Shown here: positions 49,160 to 61,110 of the stretch, in pieces | Layout: the number at the start of each line of letters is the position of its first letter | How positions within the stretch are numbered: position 1 is the first letter of the stretch | Assembly (NCBI GenBank): GCA_004369085.1 | Contig: ML210211.1 | Location: 28,935-92,934, forward strand | DNA from: Coprinopsis marcescibilis | Taxonomy: Eukaryota; Basidiomycota; Agaricomycetes; Agaricales; Psathyrellaceae | Direction of reading: 5' to 3' | DNA: 64,000 nucleotides | Notes under the pieces: model-generated | The model's database searches: none | Told to the model about the DNA's origin: nothing | The model's input: only the letters and a program-made list of their open reading frames with translations | Position numbers and translations under genes: made by a program

Positions 49160-50757
49160 ATGAGCGATTTTGAGGCCAACTGGAAGCACCGGCGGTCGTT
49201 TCTAACAACCTTTATCCACCAACAACCCATCCTCCTAGCATCCACATCGTTCTCACTCTCCGTTGCATGCTTTCTCGCATGGCATCTCAGCTATTTCTCA
49301 ACATTCCTGATCTACCTTCCCCTCGCACTGGCCTGCATCCCGGCACTTGCAATCTACGACGCCATATACATCACCAGCTGGACACGATGGCCCCAACGAC
49401 GGAAATGGAGGTTCAGGCTATGCGTAGTCTGGTGTCTCTTCTTGTTGTTCGCACCGACCTACCCTTACTCGTCATACCTCAACCATAACACACCTATACC
49501 AACACTCGCAAAGACGAATGGACCATACTATATTGCAGCTAATTTATACAACTCAGCTGGCCTCTTGCCTTCGTGGACGAAGGAGATGACGCTACTGATC
49601 AATCATCTGGGCCACGAAGAAGTGTTTGTTTCCATATTCGAATCCAACTCGAACGACGGGACGAAATCCTTGCTCAAGAATTTCGAAGAAGCACTGAACA
49701 AAAGCGCAATCCCGAACAAGGTGGTACTAAAGGAAGGTGTGAAGGTCAGATGGGGTCTTAACGATCCTGGAAGAATCAGGTACTTGGCCGGGGTCAGGAA
49801 TGAGGTGTTGGAACCGCTCCGCAGCATGGAAAGCGAGGGGAAGACATTCTCGAAGGTCATTTTCTTCAACGACATCTATTTTGACTGGAGTGCGTGTGGA
49901 CTTTCTCGATTCTTGATCCAATCCTTACCTTGCCTCTTCTAGGATCTATCGTGCATCTAATCAACACCAACAACGGGGACTATGATCAAGCTTGCGCTCT
50001 CGACTTTGATGGAGTGGGGATGTACGATACGTACGTCAATGCCTCTACCATCCGTGAATGACCCCTGACGTTTTCGAAACCATTGCCAACAGCTGGGTGC
50101 TACGTGACGCCTGCGGACGTAAAGCCAAAGAAGTATGGCCCTACTTCGCCTCGAACGCCAATCACGCTGTCGATCGTATTCGTAACGAAGAACCAATCGA
50201 AGTAGGAACATGTTGGAATGGAGTAGCAGCCTTTGATGCACAATGGTTCATGTCTAATTCAACATTAGGTACGCTACTCCGCTTTGATGCACTCGTTGAA
50301 CGTCTAATCTTACGATCCCAGCATCATCGCTTGAATCGAATTCCAACGCAGAGTCAACAAACAAGCCCTCACTACCTCTCAAATTCCGCGACGACCCAGA
50401 TTGTACATCATCCGAATGCTACCTCCTCGGTCTGGACATGCACAGATGGCGTAAACCCGAGCGCCCTAAGATCTACGTCAACCCTAGGGTCAGCGTCGGT
50501 GCGTAGTACTTAAAACGCCATTACCTTTGACAACATACTAACTTCCTCGTCCAGCCTACAACCCACTCAACTACTTGTTCCACACGAAGCTCGAACATCT
50601 AACTTCTGCAAAACCCTGGCAGTTTATCTGGCAAGACCTCATCGGACACAGACTCTTCGGATGGTTGACGGATAGGATGTGGCTGGGCAAGGATCGGTGC
50701 TCTGAGATCCATGTTGCGCGGGGAGACTTTGTCAAGGCGGAGTGGTGCCCCAGTTGA
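49160..50757 (+). CDS. CAP59/CMT1-type mannosyltransferase (GT69)
   Basis: A Golgi or ER type II membrane glycosyltransferase of family GT69, related to cryptococcal alpha-1,3-mannosyltransferase Cmt1 and Cap59. It has a cytosolic N-terminus, then two hydrophobic stretches (about residues 25-60 and 84-100). Luminal motifs are VFVSIFESNSNDGT, GRIRYLAGVRNEVLEPL, VIFFNDIYFDW (a DxD-like region), VHLINTNNGDYDQACALDFDG and ACGRKAKEVWPYFASNA. Further motifs are EEPIEVGTCWNGVAAFDA, SSECYLLGLDMHRW and YNPLNYLF. Four introns (near 49890-49942, 50030-50092, 50269-50322 and 50500-50555) join in phase. The ATG at 49160 is the only good start. It probably builds surface or cell-wall mannan-type glycans. 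It looks intact. Confidence 0.9.
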
Positions 50758-51216
50758 TGTTGCTATCGATCTTTTCTTGCTGGGATTTGGGGCGAGGTGC
50801 TAGATATCCAATGTATTACTACTAGAATACCCTTTACTTACCGTGTCTGGCGTACTGTATTATGTACTTACGAGCTACTGATGATACTTCCACTGATTAA
50901 TCTTGATATACAATGCAATTTACGTATTCTCAACCCCATCGAATACCAGTTGAAGTATTATCCAGAACTCAGAAACGCTCTTTTCGAGTGAATGCCTCTA
51001 TGGAACTTCTTTCTCCGCAGATTAGAGGACGATGATGTCGATGATGACCATTGCTTGGTTGAAGTTCGGGGATCGGAGCCGATCACGTTTTCCACATTTT
51101 TGAACATGCTCATCGTCACCACGATATCATGATTCTCTTCTTCTTCATACACCAACAAGGATAGGATATCACTCACATCTCCCTCCACCCGCAAGTATCT
51201 CCAAGAACACACTCAT
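50758..51216. other. Intergenic region
   Basis: AT-rich 3' flank of the mannosyltransferase gene followed by a pyrimidine-rich stretch. No gene was seen. Confidence 0.45.
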
Positions 51217-51454
51217 ATGGCTTCTGGACGCGAAAACGCGGTGGCTGTCGACCAAAAGGACTCACCTACACCAGGGCACGAAGGTATCAAGCTCAAGAAT
51301 GGCGCTGGATGAAGGAATACCGGTGTCAGGTGAGTTGGGCTGTTTTGGAGCCCATACTAACCATCTCTCCTCAGGATCTCCAAGGCCATCTAGTCGTGGA
51401 AAGCAGCACAAATCGACGGGTAACGGCGACAGGAATGTCATTTCACCACTCTGA
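51217..51454 (+). CDS. Possible very small gene with a clean intron
   Basis: A canonical intron, gtgagt...actaac...cctcag (51328-51374), is preceded by an ATG at 51299 or 51217 and followed by SPRPSSRGKQHKSTGNGDR and a stop near 51454. With the ATG at 51299 the product is only about 36 residues. With 51217 a different donor near 51284 is needed. The intron is the best evidence that something is transcribed here. No family is recognised; a non-coding transcript is an alternative. Confidence 0.3.
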
Positions 51455-51589
51455 GGGCTGACGCCGGGGTTATCGACTGTCAACACTGGATAGCAACGGT
51501 TAGAGCACGAAACCCTCGAGTGAGGCCACTTTCATCGTCGGCCATTGTACAGATATAATCTTGACCCTTTAGGCTAGTTAGCCCGCTAA

Positions 51590-52260
51590 AAGTGCGGTAC
51601 TGAGGTCACCCAGACTGCCGTTGACCACGTTGGCTACTGGGAGAGATCAGCCGCGTCCCCGCCTTCAAGATTAACCGGGATCCACGCTTAAATATCCTCT
51701 GACTCGAAGTGGTGGGCTGCTCGCCCTTCACTTGACCTCGTTCGAGGAGTCTGCACTAGCGTAAAGGCTACTTGGACAGCACCACCAAGGAAATCTGCTC
51801 GCAGCTTTGATATTGGAGATTGCAAAAACCTCCAAGGGACTCCTGTGTATACGTTAAAGCTGATCTGGCAACACACCTGCGTTCACGCGAAGATGCGGGA
51901 CACAATCTGGTTTCTGGCGATAATATTGATCTTGGTGTGCCACCCAGACTGTCAGCCTCTAGTACCGTTGACCACCACTGGCTGGGAGATATCAAACATA
52001 ATCCAGCCCCTCCCCGGCTTCAAGAATATCAGGATCCACGCATAAATATCCTCTGGCTCGAAGCGGTGGACTGGTCGCCGTTCATTTGGTCGTTCGAGGA
52101 GTCTGCACTGGCGAAACGATTCCTGGACAACAAGCACCTCGAAGGAATTCCTGTGTATGTGTTAGAACTGATCTGGCAACATATATCCGTTCACGCGAAG
52201 TCACAACACTTAAATCTGGTTTCTGGCGATAATATTAATCTTGGTTCTTCGGACGACCCA
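51590..52260. repeat. Diverged tandem repeat, about 330-bp unit
   Basis: Two adjacent copies (about 51590-51930 and 51930-52260) share cacccagactg, gttgaccac, cggcttcaagaat-type, ggatccacg, aaatatcctctg, ttcgaggagtctgcact, ctgatctggcaaca, gttcacgcgaag and ctggtttctggcgataatat. The second copy keeps an open frame (LAKRFLDNKHLEGIPVYVLE); the first has stops. It is probably a duplicated fragment of an unidentified gene or transposon. Confidence 0.7.
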
Positions 52261-52869
52261 CCTAGTTCTGTTCCATCTATTTTATGCATGATGCGACGTA
52301 CCAACTGCTGGGCTAAAATTTTATGCTTGAGGGTGACAGAGGTTCTGTTGCGTTGTTTGATACTTGGCCCGATGCGTACTCTTGATGCGATCACTCTCTG
52401 TCCTTGTGCATCTTCTCTTGGGTCAGACGTCGTCCAAGGCTCCTTGCCGAGGTTCATCGCTCCCTAGGGAGGCGTCAATGGCCCCTGCTTTGTTCGGACC
52501 TGTTGTCCAAATAATTGTATGGACAGCTTGGAGCATGCGACTCGCCAAACCAACAGGTAGCCGGAGTTGAACGGGAGGACGAGGCTTGGGCCGCCCATCA
52601 CGCGCATAGTTGCCCAGATTCCACCATTGTCCTCCGTGGGAATCCCCGGCCAGGCAGTCAAAGCTAACGATCACCTGATGGTTAAAAGCTTCGCGTTCGT
52701 CGTTCCTCTTCCTAGAACCACCACAGTTTAGTCTTCAGCCTAGGCCAGCTACTCGCACTAGAGATATATCTCAGCTCACATCCTTTATTCCTACTCGCAT
52801 TACTTTCTTACGACAGTTTATCCGTTATCCGCCGCCTTTTCCTCCCTTTTCGCGCTTAGGTCCCACCCA
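52261..52869. other. Intergenic region
   Basis: No supportable gene. The last 150 bp are pyrimidine-rich and form the promoter of the next gene. Confidence 0.45.
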
Positions 52870-54579
52870 ATGGACCACAACAGGATGCTACCCTCCTCTA
52901 CTCCCGGCGAAGAGTCCAGGGCCAATCGAAACGCGCCATCGGCGTCTACTATCACTACCTTCTCTGATTTTCGCCAGTTATTAGCCAACCGGATGCCACA
53001 CCGCCAACGGTCAGGCTACGCATCTTCAAGCCGCTCGAACACCCATGTACAACTCAGCTATCCCGCTCAGAACACCGTGAACGATTTTCGTCAGGTCCAA
53101 AATGGCTCAAGAGACAACTACCCCCAATATCCTGCGGTTCCGGGATATTCGAACCAGCCCGCGACTCTCGGACAAGTGCCTGGCGCATTTCAGCCTCTTC
53201 CATCTTTCAACGACTCCTTTGGGGACATGCCAGGGAATTTTGGAGCGAATCCTTCAGGCGCTTTCCCCTACAACGATAATCTTCGTGTTCAAGAAGACGG
53301 AGCAGTCCCAGGGGACAGATTCGGGTTTGGGCTGAACGGAAATCCGGTCTTCACGTTCTACAACCCCATTTCCCGGATGCCTCAATACCATCACGCTACG
53401 CGCTCTGCAAGCCAATTTTACGACCCGCACACTATTGCCAGTGGCGCGCCGTACCAACCCACGCCTGCAGGCCAGCCAGGGTTCCGTGGCTACCCCCAAC
53501 GCCAATATCCAGAAGGCACCACTGCAACGACCAATCTGACGCGCGGTCAGCCGATCCACTTGCCCCCTTTGAATTTTGCAGCGCCGCGTTACCGGTGGCA
53601 TCCCGAGCAACCGTCGGATGATGCGCTATTCGCAGCCGCGCCCATCGCTGGAAGGTCGAATAACGGGGTTGCCGCCGAGGTTGACCGACACGAGCATGTG
53701 GCGTCCCACGCTCTGCCAATGCGGTTTGGGGGGACAGGAGATATGAGTGTGCAGCCCACCTTTGCGCCGGATGATTATCAGAGGGGCCCTTGGGAACTGT
53801 CCAGTACTGCGCGCTTAGAGCCAGTTCAGGAGGACCTCCTTACCTACCCTACCCATGTCACCGAAGAGATCCCGTCTGGAGCGGTTTCAGTCGCTGGAAG
53901 CTCGAACAGCGGTGAAGCCGATCAGGGGCTGCAAGCGACAACAGAGCCTCAGGTCGAGCAACCACGAAAGAGACGAGCATCCATGTCTTCAAACCAGCGA
54001 GAAAACGCCGTAGCAGGGCCTTCAAAGAAGAAGCGCAAAGGCAATGAGAAGAAAAGGTTAGAGAATTCTGCTTCATCTCGCGATATGCACCCTCTAACCC
54101 AATTTAACAGTAAAACCATCGGTATCAGAGGATTCGAGCTGTTCTGGGGAGACTTTTGGGAGAAGGAAGTGAAGCTACTTCCGGGTGATAAAGACGAATT
54201 CCGCGAGATTGCCATGGAGCATTATATAGATCAGGAGCTTAAGCACCAAGCAAACCGGAAACAGGGTCGCGAACAAATGACTGACTGCTGCTGGCTTGAG
54301 GCAGACGGTGTCAAAAAATGCGGCTTAAAAGTCCCGATCAAGGACCTTCATTACCACATAACAAACTATCATAATACTCCAATCAAAAAGGGTGTTACCT
54401 CATATATCGGATGGGTACTTCCTGATCAACGCGAGCCGATTGGCAATACACCTACGGCCTCTGTCATTCGCTTGATCGAGAACAAAATCTTGGGATCTGA
54501 CCGTAGCGACGTCAAGAAGATAAAATGGCAAAAAAAGCTTCGAGAGGAACTTGTGGTCATTTTTCGCGAAGAAACCTGA
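52870..54579 (+). CDS. Putative zinc-finger protein, disordered N-terminus
   Basis: A single exon of 569 residues. Residues 1-350 are Pro/Gln/Asn/Ser-rich and disordered. A bipartite basic cluster (QPRKRRASMSS and PSKKKRKGNEKKR, about residues 362-397) is a likely nuclear localisation signal. The C-terminal 160 residues are structured and contain a candidate finger, CCWLEADGVKKCGL followed by LHYHITNYH, i.e. paired Cys and His spaced roughly as in a degenerate C2H2 finger. After it comes GVTSYIGWVLPDQREPI. It may be a DNA-binding regulator. No known transcription-factor family is recognised beyond the finger-like spacing. Confidence 0.65.
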   Translation: MDHNRMLPSSTPGEESRANRNAPSASTITTFSDFRQLLANRMPHRQRSGYASSSRSNTHVQLSYPAQNTVNDFRQVQNGSRDNYPQYPAVPGYSNQPATLGQVPGAFQPLPSFNDSFGDMPGNFGANPSGAFPYNDNLRVQEDGAVPGDRFGFGLNGNPVFTFYNPISRMPQYHHATRSASQFYDPHTIASGAPYQPTPAGQPGFRGYPQRQYPEGTTATTNLTRGQPIHLPPLNFAAPRYRWHPEQPSDDALFAAAPIAGRSNNGVAAEVDRHEHVASHALPMRFGGTGDMSVQPTFAPDDYQRGPWELSSTARLEPVQEDLLTYPTHVTEEIPSGAVSVAGSSNSGEADQGLQATTEPQVEQPRKRRASMSSNQRENAVAGPSKKKRKGNEKKRLENSASSRDMHPLTQFNSKTIGIRGFELFWGDFWEKEVKLLPGDKDEFREIAMEHYIDQELKHQANRKQGREQMTDCCWLEADGVKKCGLKVPIKDLHYHITNYHNTPIKKGVTSYIGWVLPDQREPIGNTPTASVIRLIENKILGSDRSDVKKIKWQKKLREELVVIFREET

Positions 54580-54983
54580 AATTGACGAATCATAGGAAGT
54601 TCCCCTTGCCCCTCGGAAAATGTGATCAATCTCTATTTGAGCGAACTATTCCGTTTATACGCAGCTACTCATACATTCATTTATCATATATGCTATTACT
54701 ATTAGTCTTGGACGTCGGACCTTTCTATCACTGCTTTCATATTGTACAGTTTTTTGCATTCCTTCCGTAGATTATATTTTTAGATGTTTATTTCGTGCAA
54801 CCAGAACTTTGATTTTATTTATCATTCAGCTCTGGACCTTTCTATCCCTCTTAGCTTCGATTCATTCAATAATCATTAATAGATCCTATAAAATTTGTAC
54901 CCAAGTATCTGGATGGCGCACCCAATGCAGTCACTTGCCACCGTGATTGTTGAAGGCATGTACGCTACATTTAATTTGCAGTA
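54580..54983. other. Convergent 3' spacer
   Basis: AT-rich 3' flanks of two convergent genes. No other feature was seen. Confidence 0.5.
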
Positions 54984-55773
54984 TCAAACATTACTCTGAG
55001 CAATGCTGGGGTAAGCACGATAAAAGTCCCACCGGCGAATATCGGCAGATTCAACCTCCAAAGTCCTAATCGAGCTCTCGAAAGCTTCGTAGTCGTCCTC
55101 TGAAACCAGTTCTGTAGTTGATAGCGCCCATCAGTAAACCCAAGGGAATCTTTGGCGCCAATCACTAACCTGTGATTACGAGATAGTCCTGTACAGGTTT
55201 AGCCTTCAAAACGTCATCGATCCCAGTTACCACCACGTCCGGCGACTTGACAACCCGAGTTCTAACCCAACCATGCAAATCTCGCAATTTTCGCGCCCAC
55301 TCATCGAAAACGCCTTCTTCGGGCTCTGTCGAGAGCTCAAACGTGACCAGAGCGTTGCTAGGGCTCCCAAGCCTGAATCCTGTACTCTTGCTCCTCTGCT
55401 CCCCGCTATCCCTAATGACTTCACAGATCCTCCTATCCAGGACCCCAAGTTTCTGCACGAGGATCCTCTCCCTCTCACTCCTATTATCTCTCAATGCAGT
55501 ATAGCTCGGGTCATACAACGACGCGACCCCATCGATTTCGTACATCGCCACCCATCCGGGCTGCTTTCCGTCCGCTGCGTGGTATCGAACACCGCTCAAG
55601 AAAGATGTCAAATGATTCAGCCGGAGCGGGATGTGCTCATTGTCGTACCAATCTAACCGGGGTGAGCGACAATCGCTTTGGTTGCTCGCCGTTGGCTCGG
55701 AGGACTTACCGTGAAACTCTTCGAGAGCGACCTGCTCTCCGGGCTCGGAGAATACCGCCAGAAAGCCTGTCAT
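54984..55773 (-). CDS. EthD-like dimeric alpha/beta-barrel protein
   Basis: The start MTGFLAVFSEPGEQVALEEF at 55773 joins through a gtaagt intron (about 55716-55664) to DWYDNEHIPLRLNHLTSFLS, the His/Asp-rich core typical of EthD-like and other dimeric ferredoxin-fold proteins in basidiomycetes. A second half follows (RKLRDLHGWVRTRVVKSPDV). A last exon after an intron near 55170-55113 ends AYPSIAQSNV at 54984. About 225 residues, probably two barrel halves. Cytosolic and small, of unknown substrate; relatives help degrade or tailor polyketide-like and ether compounds. Confidence 0.75.
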
Positions 55774-56154
55774 GGTGAAGAAGTTGGAAGAAGAATGCGG
55801 CGCATACTGGCTCAAGCTCCACTTGAACTTAAATACTGGAGAACTGTGCCGGTTCCATCGGCCCTTCCTCCGTCAGAGTCACATGTAAAGCGCGAACACG
55901 TCGCTGATATTGGCAGACGCGCCGCGTTAAGTTCATACTCCGCTGTGGCTTTCTGAATCACTTGTTCACTTCTCTCAGAACCACATAATGGACCTCCGGG
56001 TCAGACGTTTCTAATCCAAGCAGAGTTGTAAACGCAAATCCAAGCTATTCTGCACAATAGTTGTATATTTCACAAGTAAGAACAACAACGAGAATAACTT
56101 GTGTGAAAGGGGGTATATGGAGTCGAGACAGTGTTAATGTTGGTGAATAGCTAG

Positions 56155-58005
56155 CTACTCTCGAATCAATTCTTCAAGCATGAACAAATCATGCGCCATA
56201 CGCATTATGCCATTCGCTTTGACATCAGGATGCCAACAAATATCCAGATTGAGATTTGGCGGATATCGATCGACGTCATCTCTACCTGCCCAACTGAAAT
56301 CAACCAACCGCGTCACCCATCTCCCCACATCACCCTCCGAGTCAACCTTGGAAACCAGGTTGTTGGGTATCCGAAGGTCGCCAAACACCAAGTTTTGCTG
56401 GTGGAGCAGCTCAAGCGCCCGTTTCACATCATCCACAACTTGCTCGGGGATAGCACGGCCCCAAAAAGCTGAATGCGCGTCTTGCGAATCCACATACTCC
56501 ATAACCGCCATCGTAAGGCCTCCGCGGATTCTGATGCAGCAATAGAGTTTTGGTGCGAGACCCGCGTCGGCGAGGATCTCATGTGCCGCTTTTCCATACC
56601 TTTCACCAAACTTGACCAAAGCCTGCTTTCCCCCATATGTAGCCCTGAAAAGACAACGGCTCTGGTCCGCTTGTTCCAACCCATCGAACAGAAACCGTCC
56701 AAGAAATCAAAGATCCTCTGGAGGCCGACTGTCGTGTTCGTATGTCGGTCGGGGGAGCAGCAGCGTCTTTGAAAATTTATCCTGCACCGTGAATCCTCGT
56801 ATTTCGCCTGGAGCTCGCTCAATGCGTCTCTGAATACATGAAAGTACTTTGACAACTCCCGAATGTTCGCCGCATCCATCCCAGGTTGCCATACCAAAGG
56901 CAGGTATGTTGTAAACGGTTGGGATATCCATACCTCGGTGAGGAGGAAGCCGGAAAAGGCGATATATTGACCGGCAATGGTGATTAGAATTGACGGGCAG
57001 CACGATAAATTGAGAACTTTCTCAAACTGTGCAGCTGTCAGGACCGCCATCCAAGGATTACCCAGCGATAAACTCACCCGGTGCTCCACAAGGAGCTTCC
57101 TCTGGGACAGGGCATTTTGAAGTTGCCCATCACTGCCGATCCCGAGCTCCAGTTTCCCCGCCTGAGTCGATGTCGTTGAGAGAGGGGATAATGCCACTGC
57201 ATCGCTCTCGGTCGTACCTCGCGGCCCAGTCCCTGAGGCAGAAAACTCCGTGAACTGAACACCCAGTACATCACCTAACACCCCCACTGTCCCCTCCCGA
57301 TACGCACATTCCGTTCCGTATGTCTTGTTCGCTGTCTCCACCAATTTTGCGACAAGTTCAAGGAGGTCGTCTCCATCCACTGAGTCGAGGTTACGTAGTT
57401 TCTCATGTATGGCGGCGAAAATAGGCTCGTGAATGCTGAGGGGAGGACCAGCAAGACCGTTTGGTCTGTCATTGTATATTGGATGGTCTCTCTGTTCTGT
57501 TTGCATGGACGCAACAATGTTCGACACATGTGACGGCGGTTTGGCACGGAAAACATGATTAATTTGGACACGGCGGGCTGGAATGCGATCATTGGCGTTA
57601 TGAAAACTTGAGACTGAATCCTGACGTACCAAGAAATTCCCGTGGCTTGTCGTCGTCAGGACTGCGGGGTCGTTTCAGCGCAGAGGTTTGACTGGTCAGG
57701 GTTTCTGGATGAAGATATAAGCCGCGAGAAATGACAGACTTGGGGGCCAAAGCTCCCGAGAGGGCGCAAGCGCGATAACGTGGACATGATCATCTGGTAG
57801 TGGGTCTTTGAAGATGGCCGATATTTTCGCGAGCGGTTCCAAGAGCTCCTGTGCATAGTCGATCTTTCGTGGGTCTCGCACCGGTCCCAGGTCCTTTCGG
57901 TTCTGTGGACTGGGCATAATGCTCCATGTCGTCGTCAAAGCCTGGCAAGACTACAGTAGAATCGGAGAGAGAAACGAAAGCTGGGCTGAAGACTAGTGCC
58001 AACAT
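56155..58005 (-). CDS. Crinkler-related kinase-like protein, altered N-terminus, linker damaged or skipped
   Basis: A divergent paralogue of the next gene. Only the second half of the Crinkler header is present (LGPVRDPRKIDYAQELLEPL, AIFKDPLPDDHVHVIALAP). The first half is replaced by a short hydrophobic start from 58005, or the protein starts at 57938. A new splice gives ALKRPRSPDDDKP. A middle region (FAAIHEKLRNLDSVDGDDLL) follows. The C-terminal kinase-like domain reads ALVKFGERYGKAAHEILADA, LVFGDLRIPNNLV and LVDFSWAGRDD. Between ELQAKYEDS (near 56805) and the kinase, the ancestral frame has a shift and a stop. An intron of about 115-150 bases with consistent phase could skip this but would remove the first strands. 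It may be a shortened functional gene or a pseudogene. Confidence 0.6.
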
Positions 58006-58301
58006 CAGGTTATATACCCGAATCTTTGTTGATTGAGACTTTCAAGGTTGTGACGCGGATCTAGGAGGCTGGGGATATCTTTTTCATTCAAAAAACGGAC
58101 ATACGCGTCTTACATGATGAGAGTTTTTCCGGGCGTGGGGCGTCCGTCAGGACAAAGCCCTAGCTCGGCGCTTGGCACGCAAGCTCGCCTTGCTGGAGCC
58201 GCCACCTCGGTGACAGTATAAGTACTTAGTAGGGGTACAGATTCAAACTCCGGTGTAGGAATCGTCCCCTTTTCTCATCTCATCCCGCAACCCCTCTAAG
58301 T
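58006..58301. promoter_or_regulatory. Bidirectional promoter of two Crinkler-type genes
   Basis: 296 bp separate the two divergent starts. A pyrimidine stretch (cgtccccttttctcatctca) lies just before the 58302 ATG. Confidence 0.5.
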
Positions 58302-60693
58302 ATGGCAACTATCGCCCTCAACTGCCTCGTTTCTGGCGACGGGGCGGATAAGATATTCACCATCAAAATCGCTCCAAACAAAAGCATCAGCATCCTCAAG
58401 GACATTGTCAAGGGAAAGCAACACATTGTTTTCTCGAATACTCAGGCGACAGACATACGACTCTTCAAGGTTTCGCTTTCCGTGGCCGACCTGGGACTGG
58501 TGCGAGACCCACGAAAGATCGACCATGCACAGGAGCTCTTGGAACCGCTTGCGAAAATATCAGCCATCTTCAAGGACCCACTACCAGATGACCGTGTTCA
58601 CGTTATTGCACTTGCGCCCCCAGGTGAGCTTCGTGCACAGCCTGTCGTTTGCCTGGAATTGACACTCTACACACTATAGCCACTATAGCAATGGCCCCCT
58701 CAACGCCGCGCAACTTCGCCTGCTATTATCCCGCCGAAACCCCTGTCTTTTTCAAGGCAAAAGTCGACCCGGATGATGACATCGAGGACCTCCTGAGCGC
58801 GATTTGGCAAAGACTCAAAGACAAAGGAGAGGATGTGTTGCTGAAGGAACTCAGCCTCTACAAGGTGCGTGTGTGGCTTCTGTGTGGATACAGCTGGCTA
58901 AAAGGCGACGTAGACGGATATTCGATTAGAACCCAGTCAAGACCGAGCAGACCGCGCTCGCCAATTCCTTTCCGAACACTGTGCAGAGGCCCTCGACCCG
59001 GCGAAAAAAGTCGCGAAGATATTTCCCCACGACAGTCATAGGGACGGACAATTGGATATACTTGTTGCTAACCCCAAAGGTATGCTCGTCGATGATTTGG
59101 GGTCTCTTACATTCAATTATGTTCTTTGTGCAGTGCTCGAATTGGGGGACAACATCGGCAACCCAGCCGCACAAACCGGGAGGAAGATCAGAAAGGGTGC
59201 GTGCTCCACCCATCCTTGTCGAGACATTTTTGTTAAGGGAGATGTACGGCCATGTAGATCTCGACGGACGCATTGCAGAACTCCCGTCCAAGCTCTCCCC
59301 TTCCGACACCGTAAAAAGGCCGCAAGAGTTACGGGCATTTCTCGATCAGCGAGTGTATCGCAATCAAGTACCGGTCGCCTTATTCAACGTGGAACTTGCT
59401 ACTCTACAGACGCGCTTAGATAGCAATGATCTTGAGGTTTCCGCCCCTGAAGTTAACCAAGCCTTGGCCTATATTGACCAGAGTCTCGAGTATTATGAAG
59501 ACGAGAAGGCCCGCCAACGTGCAACGTTTGGCACCATCGATTCTGCATTGGGTGCCAAGGGGCATTGGGGCGAGACACTGCCTTGGGCCAATGGTATCAG
59601 GCCTGACGGATGCTGGTATGCAGGTGACTTCGTTTCCATTATTTTGGTACTGAAAAATATGCCCGGCGTGGGCGGAGACCCGATTTACCAATCCATCGTC
59701 GACCTCAGTAAAATATTAGCCTGTTCCAAGGTATTCTTCTTCTTTCATCTTCTTCATGCCACTGGTAACACTGCCTTTCAGTACGATAACGTTCGGGGAT
59801 CCTGCAACTTTCCAGTGGTCCTCATTGGGATTGCTGATGCCCGCCTCCAGGTCTCAATTGCTGTCTGCATCGGATCAATATATGTTTCTGACCTGATCTA
59901 CATCGACCTCTCCCGTGGCTTCCATGGCTCCGACACCGCCGTTCGCCTCGCTCGCATTTTCAAGGCTCTCTCCCTGTGTCTCCAAGCACTGGAAGGCCAC
60001 TACAACAGAATAGTTCCATCTACACCCTCCGACACCTCATTCATGTACCCTTCTCCAACGACAGCCAATGGTACCCCTCTCCCTGTGATCAAGTACACCG
60101 GATACCTAGGCCACGATGGCTTACTTTTTGTGACAGTCCCCAATTTGGGAGAGAGGAACACAGCTATCTATACCGGCACTCAAGAAGACAAGCCGGTCTT
60201 GATCAAATTTGCCCCCCGTTACAACAAGGAAGCCCACACCCTGCTGGCGAATGCTAATCTTGCGCCGAGCCTTCGCTTTTTCGAGCCAATCATCGGCAAC
60301 CTCTTCATGGTCGTGATGGACTACTACCCTGACGCCAAGTCTGTTTGGATGCTTCGAAACGAGGGGGGCTCAGATTCTCTCCTGCCCATCATTGCCAACC
60401 GGGTCAAGTGCGCTCTGTCCCTTCTCCACAATCAAGACATTGTATTTGGGGATTTACGCGACGGCAACATCATCTACGTGGAGCCATGCTCGGGGGATAC
60501 GCCTGGTGCTGGTTGTGTGATGCTCGTCGACTTTGACTGGTGTGGTCTTCATGGGGTTGCTCGGTACTCTGCTACATTGAACGAGTTGGCAGACTGGGCA
60601 CCAGGTGTTTGGCCGTATGAGGTTATGCGAAAGGAACATGATTTGTGGCAGCTAGAACAGTTAGTAAAGTTGTGCAGCTCAAATGACACATAA
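58302..60693 (+). CDS. Crinkler (CRN)-type protein with two headers and a kinase-like domain
   Basis: The first header starts ALNCLVSGDGADKIFTIKI and runs to HVIALAPP, the ubiquitin-like fold of Crinkler N-termini. An in-phase intron (about 58624-58678) leads to a second header-like unit, FACYYPAETPVFFKAKVDPD to KELSLYK, then another intron and a segment ending YLLLTPK. A middle domain (LPSKLSPSDTVKRPQELRAF and onward) and the kinase-like domain follow: VLIKFAPRYNKEAHTLLANA, IVFGDLRDGNIIYV (HRD replaced by GDL-R but Asp and Asn kept) and LVDFDWCG in place of DFG. It is intact, about 750 residues. Crinklers are known as nuclear-acting effectors or in inter-cell conflict; fungal kinase fusions are poorly studied. 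Confidence 0.82.
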
Positions 60694-60913
60694 ATATGGT
60701 GTTCATTTGTCACATTTAATAAAACAACACAGCAGTGTTTACCTGTAACTAGCAGCTTACCTGTGCTTTGCACTGGCTTTCACTCAAATGTGATGTTTTA
60801 AGCATGCTTAAAGTTTTGAACCTCAAAGGTCTTGAGTAAGGTGGAGACAGATGGAAATTTGGCGAATAGTGCATGTGCATGAAATGAATGCCAAACTGTG
60901 AGTACCAGTCATC

Positions 60914-61110
60914 ACCAACCAAGGTCAGCTCCTCCTGGCCCCCTGCAGCTTGGATGTCATCAAACTTTCCCTAGCACAACCTGCTCCCCAGCAAAGCCAC
61001 TGACAGAAGCTATCTGCAAGCACTAGTAGTTGCCAACCAGTTGGCTCCTCCTGGCCTTGCTGCTGCTTGGATGCCATCAACATGGTACTTTCCCTTGCAA
61101 ACAGAAATGC
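60914..61110. repeat. Diverged tandem duplication, about 118-bp spacing
   Basis: Two copies carry ccaacca, gctcctcctggcc, tgc.gcttggatg.catcaa and actttccct, starting near 60916 and 61034. A short related segment, ggagccaactacaagcacta, occurs inverted near 63268. Confidence 0.55.
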
